DNA of 63,699 nt from Propionibacteriaceae bacterium (GTDB taxonomy: Bacteria; Actinomycetota; Actinomycetes; Propionibacteriales; Propionibacteriaceae). Both the position numbers and the translations under genes were made by a program. The stretch lies in NCBI GenBank assembly GCA_030532575.1, contig JAUNKV010000013.1, positions 1 to 63,699 on the forward strand. The letters run 5' to 3'. Below, piece after piece: positions 41,761 through 50,126 of the stretch (the first letter of the stretch is position 1; every line of letters starts with the position of its first letter). The notes beneath the pieces are model-generated. The model was not told the DNA's origin, did no database searches, and was given only the letters and a program-made list of their open reading frames with translations.

Positions 41761-43950
41761 ATGGCCCACACCTGGAGCGTCCACCTGCGTGACGGGGGCA
41801 CCGCAGCCCTCATCGTCGTGGGGGACTCAGGGCTCCCCGCCGTGCTGCACTGGGGCGCGGACTGGGGAGATATGGGGCCCCAGGACCTCGAGACGGCAGG
41901 GCAACTCCTGGCCCGCGTCTACGTGGACAACGTGCCGGATGTGCCGCTGGAGGCCGGGGTGCTGCCCGCGCAGTGGACGGGCTGGACCGGACAGCCGGGG
42001 ATCATCGGGCACCGCGACGACGGCACCGGCTGGTCACCCCGCCTCAGCACCCGCAGCGTGCAGGTGGACGGCAAACAGCTGTCCGCAGGTGAGGTGGTCA
42101 CGAATGCCACGGAGGCGGTCTTCGAGCTGGCCGACCCGCACGTCGGGCTCGAGGCCACACTCACCCTGAGGATCGCCGCTGGGGGAGTGCTCGAGGTCCG
42201 GGCCGTGCTCCGCAACACCGGCACCACCCCCTACTGGCTGAACGGGCTCAACCTCGCCCTGCCGGTGCCCCTCGAGGCTGATGAAATCCTCGACTTCACC
42301 GGGCGCTGGGCCCACGAGCGCGCCCCCCAACGCCGTCGTGTGGTCAACGGGGCACACCTCAGGGAGCAGCGTCGAGGCCGCCCCGGCTTCGACTCCCCGA
42401 CGGTGATGCTGTGCGGCCGGGCCGGGTTCGGCTTCCGCGACGGCGCGGTGTGGGGAGTGCACGTCGCCACCGGGGGCAACTCCCGGACCTACCTCGAGCG
42501 CCTGCCCAGCGGCAACCAGGTGCTGGGCGGCGGCGAGGCCCTGACCTCGGGTGAGGTGAGCATCCCGGCGGGAGGCCACCACACCGGGGCCACGCTGTAC
42601 TACACCCACGGCACCGGGCTGGACGAGGCCGCGCGGCGCTACCACGCCTGGGTCAGGGACCAGCCCGGGGTGCCAGGGGTGGATCGTCCCATCACCTTGA
42701 ACGTCTGGGAGGCCGTCGGGTTCGACCACAGCCTGCCGAAGCTGAAGCGCCTGGCCGAGATCGCCCACGACATCGGGGTGGAGCGCTACGTGCTGGATGA
42801 CGGCTGGTTCCTCGGCCGACGCGACGACACCGCAGGGCTCGGGGACTGGGAGGTGGACCCCGAGGTCTGGCCCGAAGGTCTGCACCCCCTGGTGGACCAC
42901 GTGCGTGGGCTGGGGATGCAGTTCGGACTGTGGTTCGAGCCGGAGATGGTCAACCCGAACTCCCGCCTGGCCAAGGAGCACCCCGAGTGGATCCTTGCCG
43001 CCCACGAGGACTGGCCGGTGGCCTGGCGCAACCAGCAGGTGCTGGACCTGACCGTCCCCGAGGCGAAGGAGCTGGTGTTCTCCCGCATGGAGGCCCTGGT
43101 TCGGGAGTACCGGCTGGACTACATCAAGTGGGACCACAACCGCGACACCTTCGACGCCGGACACCAGGCGGCGGGCGGACGCGCCGTGAACGGCGCCCAG
43201 GTCGCCGCGGCCCTGGAGATCATCGACCGGCTGCGGAGCGCGCACCCCGGCCTGGAGATCGAGAGCTGCTCCTCGGGCGGCGGCAGGATCGACCTGGAGA
43301 TGGCCCGGCACGTTCAGCGATTCTGGGTCTCCGACTGCATCGACCCGCTGGAGCGCCAACACATGCTGCGCTGGACCCTGCAGCTGATGCCCCCGGAGGT
43401 GCTGGGCAGTCACGTGGCCTCCGGACGCAACCAGACCACCTCGAGGCAGCACGATCTCAGCTTCAGGGCGGGCACCGCCGTGTGGGGACACCTCGGGGTG
43501 GAGTGGGACCTCACCGAGGCCACTGCGGAGGAACTGGCCGACCTGAAGGCCTGGTTCGCGTGGTTCAAGGCCGAACGTGCTCTGCTGCTCAGCGGGGACA
43601 TGGTGCGCGACGTCGTCGCCCAGGGGCCGCTGTGGCTGCACGGCGTGGTGGCCAAGGACCGCAGGCGGGCGCTGTACGCGCTGGCCAGCATCGGAACCGG
43701 ACCGGACGAGGTGCCGGGCCGGGTGAGGCTTCCCGGCCTCGAGGCGGGGGAGCGCTACCGCGTCCGGGCGGTCAACCCCGGACGTCCCCCCGCAGGTCTC
43801 ATCGCCCCGCCGTGGCTGGCGGCGGGGATCGAGGCCACAGGTGGCGCACTGGCAGCGGTGGGCCTGACCGCTCCCTCGCTGCACCCCGAACAGGTACTGA
43901 TCCTCGAAGTCACCGCAACCCCCCTCAACGCTGAAGGAGCCGCATCATGA
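41761..43950 (+). CDS. GH36 alpha-galactosidase or alpha-N-acetylgalactosaminidase
   Basis: A 729-residue cytosolic (no signal peptide) GH36 enzyme. The N-terminal beta-supersandwich (about 1-320) precedes the barrel beginning ITLNVWEAVGFDHSLPKLK. The barrel motifs are YVLDDGWFLGRRDD, LWFEPEMVNPNSRL, the nucleophile Asp458 in YIKWDHNRD, SCSSGGGRIDLEM and the acid/base Asp525 in WVSDCIDPLERQ. GAAGGAGG precedes the ATG. It hydrolyses alpha-linked galactosides; specificity for galactose or N-acetylgalactosamine is set by residues I cannot judge without alignment. Its TGA overlaps the ATG of the GH20 gene. Confidence 0.93.
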   Translation: MAHTWSVHLRDGGTAALIVVGDSGLPAVLHWGADWGDMGPQDLETAGQLLARVYVDNVPDVPLEAGVLPAQWTGWTGQPGIIGHRDDGTGWSPRLSTRSVQVDGKQLSAGEVVTNATEAVFELADPHVGLEATLTLRIAAGGVLEVRAVLRNTGTTPYWLNGLNLALPVPLEADEILDFTGRWAHERAPQRRRVVNGAHLREQRRGRPGFDSPTVMLCGRAGFGFRDGAVWGVHVATGGNSRTYLERLPSGNQVLGGGEALTSGEVSIPAGGHHTGATLYYTHGTGLDEAARRYHAWVRDQPGVPGVDRPITLNVWEAVGFDHSLPKLKRLAEIAHDIGVERYVLDDGWFLGRRDDTAGLGDWEVDPEVWPEGLHPLVDHVRGLGMQFGLWFEPEMVNPNSRLAKEHPEWILAAHEDWPVAWRNQQVLDLTVPEAKELVFSRMEALVREYRLDYIKWDHNRDTFDAGHQAAGGRAVNGAQVAAALEIIDRLRSAHPGLEIESCSSGGGRIDLEMARHVQRFWVSDCIDPLERQHMLRWTLQLMPPEVLGSHVASGRNQTTSRQHDLSFRAGTAVWGHLGVEWDLTEATAEELADLKAWFAWFKAERALLLSGDMVRDVVAQGPLWLHGVVAKDRRRALYALASIGTGPDEVPGRVRLPGLEAGERYRVRAVNPGRPPAGLIAPPWLAAGIEATGGALAAVGLTAPSLHPEQVLILEVTATPLNAEGAAS

Positions 43951-45530
43951 CCGCACTGCTGCCCGCCCCGCTCTCCGCCGACATCGGTGGTGCGGGCCTC
44001 ACCCTCGACCGCGCCACGGCGATCACCGCCGCCAGCCCTGACGCCGAGGCCGCAGCCCGGGCCGTCCAGCGGGTGCTGGCCCTGACCACCGGGTTGCCGC
44101 TGCCCATCGAGGGCTCCGGGGCCATCCAGGTCGCGCTGGATGCCGAGCTGCCCGAGGAGGGCTACCGGCTCGTGGTCGAGGCCGACCGGGTGGAGATCGT
44201 CGCCGGGTCCCCGCGCGGGGCCGGGTGGGCTGCCCAGACCCTGCTCCAGCTGGCCCCGGCCCAGATCTACACCGCCCCGCTCGGGGTGCCCGTGCCGCTG
44301 GGCGGCGCCAGGATCGAGGATGCCCCCCGCTTCGCCTGGCGCGGCGCGATGCTGGACCCGTCGCGCCACTTCGTGCCGCTGCACGACGTGATTGACTTCA
44401 TCAACTGGATGGCCCGCCACAAGCTCAACGTCTTCCACTGGCACCTCACCGACGACCACGGCTGGCGGGTGGCCTGGGACAAGTACCCGCGCCTGGCCGA
44501 GGTGGCCTCGTGGCGCACCAAGACCTCCAACCGGTTCTGGGGCGACGACGGCACCCCCCACGGCGGCTACTACACCCTGGACCAGATCAAGGCGGTGGCC
44601 GACTACGCGCGCTCGCTCGGCATCGAGACGGTGCCGGAGCTGGACTTCCCCGGGCACGTGACGGCGCTGCTGGCGGCCTACCCCGAGTTCGCCACCGACC
44701 CCAGCGCCCTCGACGGGGTGGCGCACTACCCGGAGATCCACCACAACGTGCTGAACTTCTCCGACGAGGCGATGGAATTCGTGCACGGCATCTGGGAACA
44801 GGTGATCGAGGCCACCGGGGCCCGGCATGTCCACATCGGCGGCGACGAGGTGCCCACCACGCACTGGGTGGCCTCCAAGGAGGTCGCGGAGCGGGCCAAG
44901 GACTTCGGGGTGGAGGACGTCTCCAAGGTCCAGCGCTGGTTCACCCTGCACATGAGGGACTGGCTGAACGAGCGCGGCGTCACCCCCATCGGCTGGGACG
45001 AGGTGGTCGATGACGGTGTGATCGAGAGCATGATCTGCCAGTGCTGGCGTGAGGCGGACAAGGGCGGGCGGGCCGCCGAGGGGGGGATGGAGGTCATCAT
45101 GAGTCCCCTGAGTCACACCTACTACGACTTCTACCAGTCCGCCGACCCTGAGGAGCCCTATGCCCAGGGCGACATCACCACCTGGGAGAAGGCCTACTCC
45201 TTCGACCCCACCGAGGGCCTGTCCCCGGAGGCGGCCGGGCGGGTGCTCGGCACCCAGTTCCAGCTGTGGTCGGAGTTCCTGCAGAACTACCGGCACGTGC
45301 AGTACTCGGCCTGGCCGCGCGGCTGCGCCCTGGCCGAGGTGGCCTGGAGCGATCCGGCGGGCCGCGACGTCGCGGAGTTCAGGGGAAGGCTCGAGGGGCA
45401 TCTCGAGCGACTGGCCGCAGGCGGGGTGAACTACCGGCCGCTGGAGGGCTCCCATCCGTGGCAGCTCGGCGGCCAGGGCTGGCGCAGGCGTCCCCCGGGC
45501 GACGGCGAGAACCCGCCGACCGAGGGCTGA
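43947..45530 (+). CDS. GH20 beta-N-acetylhexosaminidase
   Basis: A 527-residue enzyme without signal peptide. The N-terminal GH20b domain (about 1-130) leads to the barrel at RFAWRGAMLDPSRHFVPLHD with the family segments KLNVFHWHLTDDHGWRV and ETVPELDFPGH, and the catalytic pair Asp300-Glu301 in HIGGDEVP, which work by substrate assistance of the N-acetyl group. WREADKGG and LGTQFQLWSE are later barrel strands. It releases terminal GlcNAc or GalNAc. ATGA overlap with GH36 and the LacI-type gene ahead indicate a three-gene operon. Cytoplasmic location implies that oligosaccharides must be imported first. Confidence 0.94.
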   Translation: MTALLPAPLSADIGGAGLTLDRATAITAASPDAEAAARAVQRVLALTTGLPLPIEGSGAIQVALDAELPEEGYRLVVEADRVEIVAGSPRGAGWAAQTLLQLAPAQIYTAPLGVPVPLGGARIEDAPRFAWRGAMLDPSRHFVPLHDVIDFINWMARHKLNVFHWHLTDDHGWRVAWDKYPRLAEVASWRTKTSNRFWGDDGTPHGGYYTLDQIKAVADYARSLGIETVPELDFPGHVTALLAAYPEFATDPSALDGVAHYPEIHHNVLNFSDEAMEFVHGIWEQVIEATGARHVHIGGDEVPTTHWVASKEVAERAKDFGVEDVSKVQRWFTLHMRDWLNERGVTPIGWDEVVDDGVIESMICQCWREADKGGRAAEGGMEVIMSPLSHTYYDFYQSADPEEPYAQGDITTWEKAYSFDPTEGLSPEAAGRVLGTQFQLWSEFLQNYRHVQYSAWPRGCALAEVAWSDPAGRDVAEFRGRLEGHLERLAAGGVNYRPLEGSHPWQLGGQGWRRRPPGDGENPPTEG

Positions 45531-45600
45531 GCGGGCCACGGCAAGGCGCGCGCTGGACGGTTGCCAGAAACTGTCGGCCGGGCATGGTTGACTGGTGGGC

Positions 45601-46770
45601 ATGACCCAACCAGACGACGCCCAGCCCGCAGCTCCCTACTACCCGCCCCCGGTGGTACCGCCCGCGCCGAGGTCTGAGAACCCCAGGCCGGGTTTCCGCA
45701 ACGGCCTGGGGGTCGGCACCGGGATCGGACTCGGCCTGATGGCAGGGGTGATCGTGCTCAGCACGATCTCCGGGCTCTTCATGCTGATCGCCGTCGGGCT
45801 GCTGACACGAGACATCACCTCTGCCGGGGCCAGCACCTCCCTGAGCACGGTGTGGGGCTCGCCCACGGCCACGGGCAGGCTGCGCGCCATCTCGATCAGC
45901 GGGACCATCCTCACCGATGCGGGGGACGGCAACCTGCTCTCGGCGGGCACCTACGGCTACGAGATCGCGGCCCAGTTGGACGAGCTGACCAAGGAGGACG
46001 CCGCTGGTGTGGTGCTGCTGGTCAACACACCCGGCGGGTCGATCACCGGGTCGCGGGCGATCAGTGACGCCGTGACGAGGTACAAGGAGCGCACCGGGCA
46101 GCCCGTGCTGGTGCACGTGGAGGGAATCTCGGCCTCCGGCGGGGTGCACTCCACCGCCACGGCCACCGAGATCATCGCCGACCACGGGGCGATGATCGGC
46201 AGCATTGGGGTCATCATGGGTCCCCTGGTGGAGTACCGCGACGTCGTGGCCACCGGCAGCACCGTGTTCACCCCCGGGGTGACCACCACCGGGGGCATCA
46301 CCCAGCGCTACCTCACCGCGGGCACCGGCAAGGACTTCGGCAACCCGTACCGGGCGGCCACCGAGGAGGAGAATGCCCGGATGCAGGCCATCATCGACGG
46401 CAACTACCAGGCCTTCGTCAGCCATGTCGCCACCAATCGGGGCATCCCTGAGGAGACGATTCGCAACGAGCTCGGGGCCCACATCTTCAGCGCCGAGGAG
46501 GCCGTGGCCAACGGCCTGGCGGACAAGGTGATGGGGCGCGAGGAGTTCTTCCAACATGCGGCCACCACCGCAGGGCTCGACCCGTCGAACACCGTGGTGG
46601 AGAGCGTGGGCAAGCCCACCGCCCTGCAGACACTGCTGGGTGCCAAGCGGGCCTGGGGAGTCTCCCAGCCACTGGCCGAGCTCGGTCAGGGTGCCGTGGT
46701 CTCCCCGACGCTGTGTTCGGCCACCCGCCCGATGGTCTTCGCCGGGGACGTCCGCGCGGTCTGCGGCTGA
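45601..46770 (+). CDS. S49 family signal peptide peptidase-like membrane protease
   Basis: A 389-residue SppA-like protease. A Pro-rich cytoplasmic N-terminus precedes one membrane helix (about 42-70, MAGVIVLSTISGLFMLIAVGL); the protease domain has GVVLLVNTPGGSITGSRAI, the nucleophile serine in EGISASGGV and IGSIGVIMG, and the lysine of the Ser/Lys pair probably in LADKVMGREEF. It cleaves leftover signal peptides or damaged membrane proteins. An A instead of G/S at the ASGGYY position (ISASGGVH) departs from E. coli SppA but the Ser-Gly-Gly core is kept. It is not coupled to neighbours. Confidence 0.85.
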   Translation: MTQPDDAQPAAPYYPPPVVPPAPRSENPRPGFRNGLGVGTGIGLGLMAGVIVLSTISGLFMLIAVGLLTRDITSAGASTSLSTVWGSPTATGRLRAISISGTILTDAGDGNLLSAGTYGYEIAAQLDELTKEDAAGVVLLVNTPGGSITGSRAISDAVTRYKERTGQPVLVHVEGISASGGVHSTATATEIIADHGAMIGSIGVIMGPLVEYRDVVATGSTVFTPGVTTTGGITQRYLTAGTGKDFGNPYRAATEEENARMQAIIDGNYQAFVSHVATNRGIPEETIRNELGAHIFSAEEAVANGLADKVMGREEFFQHAATTAGLDPSNTVVESVGKPTALQTLLGAKRAWGVSQPLAELGQGAVVSPTLCSATRPMVFAGDVRAVCG

Positions 46771-46796
46771 CCACCAGGGTGCGGAGTTGGCCTGGA

Positions 46797-47159
46797 TCAG
46801 CCCCAGCCGAGCTCGTGGAGGCGGTCCTCGTCGATGCCGTGGAAGTGGCCGATCTCGTGGACCAGGGTGATGGCGATCTCCTCGAAGAGTTCGTCCTCGT
46901 CCTGACACATGCGCGACAACGGGCCACGGAACAACACCACACGATCCGGTAGGGAACCGAACCACGACGAATCACGCTCGGTCAGGGCCGTGCCCTCGTA
47001 GACGCCCAGGGTGTCGGAACCGTCCTCCGGCTCGTCCTCCGTCACGAGGACGACGTTGTCGAGCCCGTCCAACAGCTCAGGAGGAAGAGCCTCCAGTGCC
47101 TCTGTCACCAGAGCCTCAAAATCGTCCGCACTGATCTCCACCCGCTCGATGATACGCAT
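46797..47159 (-). CDS. zincin-like metallopeptidase (DUF1025/PF06262 family)
   Basis: A 120-residue protein with the signature [19 protein letters not shown], a HExxHxxG-type zinc site plus the family-specific D-E-D-R-L ending. The N-terminus ([20 protein letters not shown]) and the [19 protein letters not shown] segment are typical. Its biological role is not known. It is divergent from rpsP, its start lying in front of the rpsP promoter. Confidence 0.9.
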   Translation of the reverse strand: MRIIERVEISADDFEALVTEALEALPPELLDGLDNVVLVTEDEPEDGSDTLGVYEGTALTERDSSWFGSLPDRVVLFRGPLSRMCQDEDELFEEIAITLVHEIGHFHGIDEDRLHELGWG

Positions 47160-47164
47160 CCGGC

Positions 47165-47194
47165 TTGGGAAGCAGCCGCCTCATCTGGCAGAAT
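47165..47194 (+). promoter_or_regulatory. promoter of the rpsP operon
   Basis: TTGGGA (47165-47170) and CAGAAT (47189-47194) are 18 bases apart. The predicted leader of about 135 bases before rpsP could fold, but no known leader is recognised. Confidence 0.45.
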
Positions 47195-47335
47195 GGCCCA
47201 GCACCTGTCGCTGGCGCCCTCTCACCCCGGCGAGCATGGTTGAACCCGGTGAACCGTCTGTGTGCCCCACACGCCGACGGCCAGCCATCCAACTCGTCTG
47301 GACCCAGACTTCACACAACAGGAGAACCCACACCC

Positions 47336-47797
47336 GTGGCTACCAAGATTCGTCTGAAGCGACTCGGCAAGATCCGCTCGCCCCACTACCGCATCGTCGT
47401 GATGGACGCCCGCGTCAAGCGGGACGGCCAGGCGATCGAGGAGATCGGCATCTACCACCCGAAGAACGACCCCTCGGTGATCCGCGTCAACTCCGAGCGC
47501 GCCCAGTACTGGCTGTCCGTGGGCGCCCAGCCGACTGAGGCCGTCGTGGCCATCCTCAAGCGCTCCGGTGACTGGCAGAAGTTCACCGGCGACACCACCC
47601 CCGCCGGGATCGACCCGCAGCCCGAGCCCCGCGACCGCGAGGCCGAGTTCGCCAAGGCCCTGGCCGAGGACAGCGACGCCGTTGCCCCCGCCATCTCGAA
47701 GGCCCGCAAGAAGGCTGAGGAAGAGGCCGCCAAGAAGGTCGAGGCCCCCGCTGAGGAGGCTGCTGAGGAAGCAGCCGATGAGGCCGCCGAGGCGTGA
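47336..47797 (+). CDS. rpsP: 30S ribosomal protein bS16
   Basis: A 153-residue S16 protein. The conserved core [20 protein letters not shown] to [17 protein letters not shown] occupies the first 80 residues; the remaining tail, starting [13 protein letters not shown], is an Ala/Glu/Lys-rich extension common in actinobacteria. GTG start with CAGGAGAACC upstream. It heads the rpsP-khpA-rimM-trmD operon, with a 4-base overlap to khpA. Confidence 0.97.
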   Translation: MATKIRLKRLGKIRSPHYRIVVMDARVKRDGQAIEEIGIYHPKNDPSVIRVNSERAQYWLSVGAQPTEAVVAILKRSGDWQKFTGDTTPAGIDPQPEPRDREAEFAKALAEDSDAVAPAISKARKKAEEEAAKKVEAPAEEAAEEAADEAAEA

Positions 47798-48051
47798 GTG
47801 CCATGCTGGCCGATGCCCTGGAGCACCTCGTCGCCGGGATTGTCGCCAACCCTGACGACGTGACCGTGCGTGACAAGGACCTGCGTCGTGGTCGTCTCCT
47901 CGAGGTGCGCGTGAACCCCGAGGACATCGGCAAGGTCATCGGTCGGCAGGGACGAACCGCAACCGCCCTGCGCACCGTTGTCTCCGCACTGGCCGGGAAC
48001 GAGCAGGTCCGGGTCGACTTCGTCGACGTCGACCGGCCCCGTCGCCGCTGA
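47794..48051 (+). CDS. khpA: KH-domain RNA-binding protein KhpA
   Basis: An 85-residue KH protein. [17 protein letters not shown] starts the fold, and the RNA-binding loop is [16 protein letters not shown], followed by the acidic C-terminus [14 protein letters not shown]. It binds RNA and with KhpB affects cell-wall and ribosome assembly in other species. The GTG start at 47794 matches the family N-terminus; ATG 47803 is possible. It lies between rpsP and rimM as in other actinobacteria. Confidence 0.95.
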   Translation: MSAMLADALEHLVAGIVANPDDVTVRDKDLRRGRLLEVRVNPEDIGKVIGRQGRTATALRTVVSALAGNEQVRVDFVDVDRPRRR

Positions 48052-48059
48052 GACCAGCC

Positions 48060-48575
48060 TTGGCCGATCTGGTTGAGGTGATCGTGGGTGTCGTGGGCAG
48101 GCCCCACGGCATCCGCGGCGACGTGCACATCGATCTGCGCACCGACGAGCCCGGGCGCCGGTTCACGCCGGGGTCCGGGCTCCGTCTCGCCTCCGGCCGG
48201 ATGATCCACATCGAGCGACTGCGCTGGGACCGGGGGCGTCTCATCGTGGCCTTCACTGAACATCCGGACCGCACCGCCGTTGAAACCCTGCGCGGTCAGA
48301 AGCTGATGGTGGACGTCCCCGCCGATGAGCTGCCGAGCGAACCGGAGGAGTACTTCGACCGCCAGCTGGTGGGGCTGAGGGTCCGCGACGCCGCTGGTGC
48401 GGAGGTCGGGACCATCACCGAGGTGCTGCACCTGCCCGCCCAGGACTGCCTGTCGGTGCGAACCCCGGATGGTGATGTGTTGATCCCCTTCGTCAAGGCC
48501 CTCGTTCCGGTGGTGGACCTGGCAGAGGGCTTCGTCCAGGTGGCTGAGGTGGCCGGACTGCTGGAGCAGGGATGA
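48060..48575 (+). CDS. rimM: 16S rRNA processing protein RimM
   Basis: A 171-residue ribosome maturation factor. The N-terminal domain contains [20 protein letters not shown] with the family motif [13 protein letters not shown]; the C-terminal PRC-barrel domain starts [19 protein letters not shown] and has [14 protein letters not shown]. It binds S19 and helps 30S head assembly. Start codon TTG at 48060, 8 bases after khpA; a GTG at 48075 is an alternative. It overlaps trmD by 4 bases. Confidence 0.96.
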   Translation: MADLVEVIVGVVGRPHGIRGDVHIDLRTDEPGRRFTPGSGLRLASGRMIHIERLRWDRGRLIVAFTEHPDRTAVETLRGQKLMVDVPADELPSEPEEYFDRQLVGLRVRDAAGAEVGTITEVLHLPAQDCLSVRTPDGDVLIPFVKALVPVVDLAEGFVQVAEVAGLLEQG

Positions 48576-49282
48576 GACTCGACGTCGTCACCATCTTTCC
48601 CGACTACCTGGAACCCCTGCGGCTGTCGCTGGTGGGCAAGGCCGTCAGCTCCGGCATCGTTGACCTGGCGGTCCACGACCTGAGGGACTGGACCCACGAC
48701 CGCCACCACACCACTGACGACACCCCTTACGGTGGGGGAGCGGGCATGGTGATGAAGCCCGAACCCTGGGGTGAGGCCCTCGATCATCTTGCCCGGGTTC
48801 ATCCGGAGCCGATGTGTGTCGTCGTTCCCACCCCGACCGGGACCCCCTTCAGCCAGGCGCTGGCCCATGACCTGGCGGCCCGCCCCCGGCTGGTGTTCGC
48901 CTGCGGGCGCTACGAGGGCATTGATCAGCGGGTGCTGGACCACTGCGCCGACTCCCACGAGCTGATCGAGATCAGCCTCGGCGACTACGTGCTCAACGGC
49001 GGTGAGGTCGCGGTGTTGGCGATCACCGAGGCTGTCGTGAGACTGCTGCCCGGAGTGATCGGGAACCCACAGTCGCTGGTGGAGGAGTCCCACGCCCTGG
49101 GGCACCGACTGCTGGAATACCCGAACTACACCAAGCCCCCCGTGTGGCGAGGCCGAGAGGTACCCGAAATCCTGCTCAGCGGCAACCACGGGGCCATCGC
49201 GAAGTGGCGTCACGAACAAGCCCTGGAGCGCACCCGGGTCAGGCGTCCTGACCTGCTCGAGGACAAGCCCCAGCACAGCTAA
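48572..49282 (+). CDS. trmD: tRNA (guanine-37-N1)-methyltransferase
   Basis: A 236-residue SPOUT methyltransferase. The knot region carries [31 protein letters not shown] and [18 protein letters not shown]; the N-terminal motif [20 protein letters not shown] is also in place. It methylates G37 of tRNAs to stop frameshifting. ATG overlaps the rimM stop. The gene ends 125 bases before the sdh operon. Confidence 0.97.
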   Translation: MRLDVVTIFPDYLEPLRLSLVGKAVSSGIVDLAVHDLRDWTHDRHHTTDDTPYGGGAGMVMKPEPWGEALDHLARVHPEPMCVVVPTPTGTPFSQALAHDLAARPRLVFACGRYEGIDQRVLDHCADSHELIEISLGDYVLNGGEVAVLAITEAVVRLLPGVIGNPQSLVEESHALGHRLLEYPNYTKPPVWRGREVPEILLSGNHGAIAKWRHEQALERTRVRRPDLLEDKPQHS

Positions 49283-49325
49283 TTTCGCGCTCTTCGGATT
49301 GCATAAATGCCCTAGAAGGAGGCGA

Positions 49326-49359
49326 TTTCGCGCAGTTTCGCGACACTGCGTGACGAAAT
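49326..49359. promoter_or_regulatory. possible operator upstream of sdhCAB
   Basis: ATTTCG-CGCAG (49325-49335) faces CTGCG-tga-CGAAAT (49346-49359). The motif TTTCGCG also occurs at 49283, 49326 and 49336. This repeated element just before the sdhC promoter suggests a regulator site. Confidence 0.45.
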
Positions 49360-49394
49360 ACCCGACCCCCGCGACGAGAGCGGGAACGGGGGGC

Positions 49395-49400
49395 TAGAGT
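49395..49400 (+). promoter_or_regulatory. -10 box TAGAGT for leaderless sdhC mRNA
   Basis: Seven bases lie between it and the GTG at 49408; the GTG at 49399 lies within the box and is therefore less likely. Confidence 0.55.
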
Positions 49401-49407
49401 GAGCTTC

Positions 49408-50118
49408 GTGGCAACAACACTTACGACCCATCAGCGGGCAGTGCGCTCCACGGTCACCCGGAAGGCCATCATGGCTGTGACGGGCCTGATCCTGATCGCG
49501 TTCCTGCTCGTGCACATGTACGGCAACCTCAAGATGTTCCTGAGCTATGAGGCCTTCGACCACTATGCGCACTGGTTGAAGGGTGCCTCTGAGGATGGGG
49601 GTCTGATGTACCCCATCCTGCCTGCCGGGACCTTCATCTGGATCTTCCGCTTCGCGCTGCTCGCGGCCATCGGCCTGCACATCTGGTCGGCCGCGACGCT
49701 GTCGGCCAAGACCGTCAAGAACCGTGGTGACAAGTACCAGGTGACCAAGCGTCGGGCCCAGACCTACTCCGCGCGCACCATGCGTTGGGGTGGCGTCATC
49801 ATCCTGTGCTTCGTGATCTTCCACCTGATCCAGTTCACCATCGTCCCAGGTAGCCTCGGCGGCAACGGCGACCACCCCCACACGATGGTGCTGGCCGGAT
49901 TCCAGCAGTGGTGGATCCTCGCCTTCTACGCCGTGTGCATGGTGCTGATCTGCATGCACATCCGGCACGGTCTGTGGAGCGCATTCGCGACCCTCGGGGC
50001 CAACGTCTCCGCCAAGGGCCGCACGTGGCTCAACTACATCGCGATCTTCGTCGCCGTCGTCCTGTACATCGGCTTCATGATCATGCCCCTGGCCGTTGCC
50101 TTCGGAATCCTGAAGTGA
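49408..50118 (+). CDS. sdhC: succinate dehydrogenase cytochrome b subunit
   Basis: A 236-residue membrane anchor of the fused SdhC type (no separate SdhD), with five helices. Helix 1 [19 protein letters not shown] carries a heme-ligand histidine; other candidate histidines are in [17 protein letters not shown] and CMHIRHGLW, consistent with two b hemes. It joins SdhA/B to menaquinone. The GTG at 49408 is used because TAGAGT is 7 bases upstream. It precedes sdhA by 8 bases, in an sdhCAB operon. Confidence 0.92.
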   Translation: MATTLTTHQRAVRSTVTRKAIMAVTGLILIAFLLVHMYGNLKMFLSYEAFDHYAHWLKGASEDGGLMYPILPAGTFIWIFRFALLAAIGLHIWSAATLSAKTVKNRGDKYQVTKRRAQTYSARTMRWGGVIILCFVIFHLIQFTIVPGSLGGNGDHPHTMVLAGFQQWWILAFYAVCMVLICMHIRHGLWSAFATLGANVSAKGRTWLNYIAIFVAVVLYIGFMIMPLAVAFGILK

Positions 50119-50126
50119 GTACCACC

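Noticed and set aside
45595-45606. GTG at 45595 as start of the S49 peptidase
   Set aside because: The ATG at 45601 is stronger and the two extra residues add nothing; neither has a clear ribosome site.
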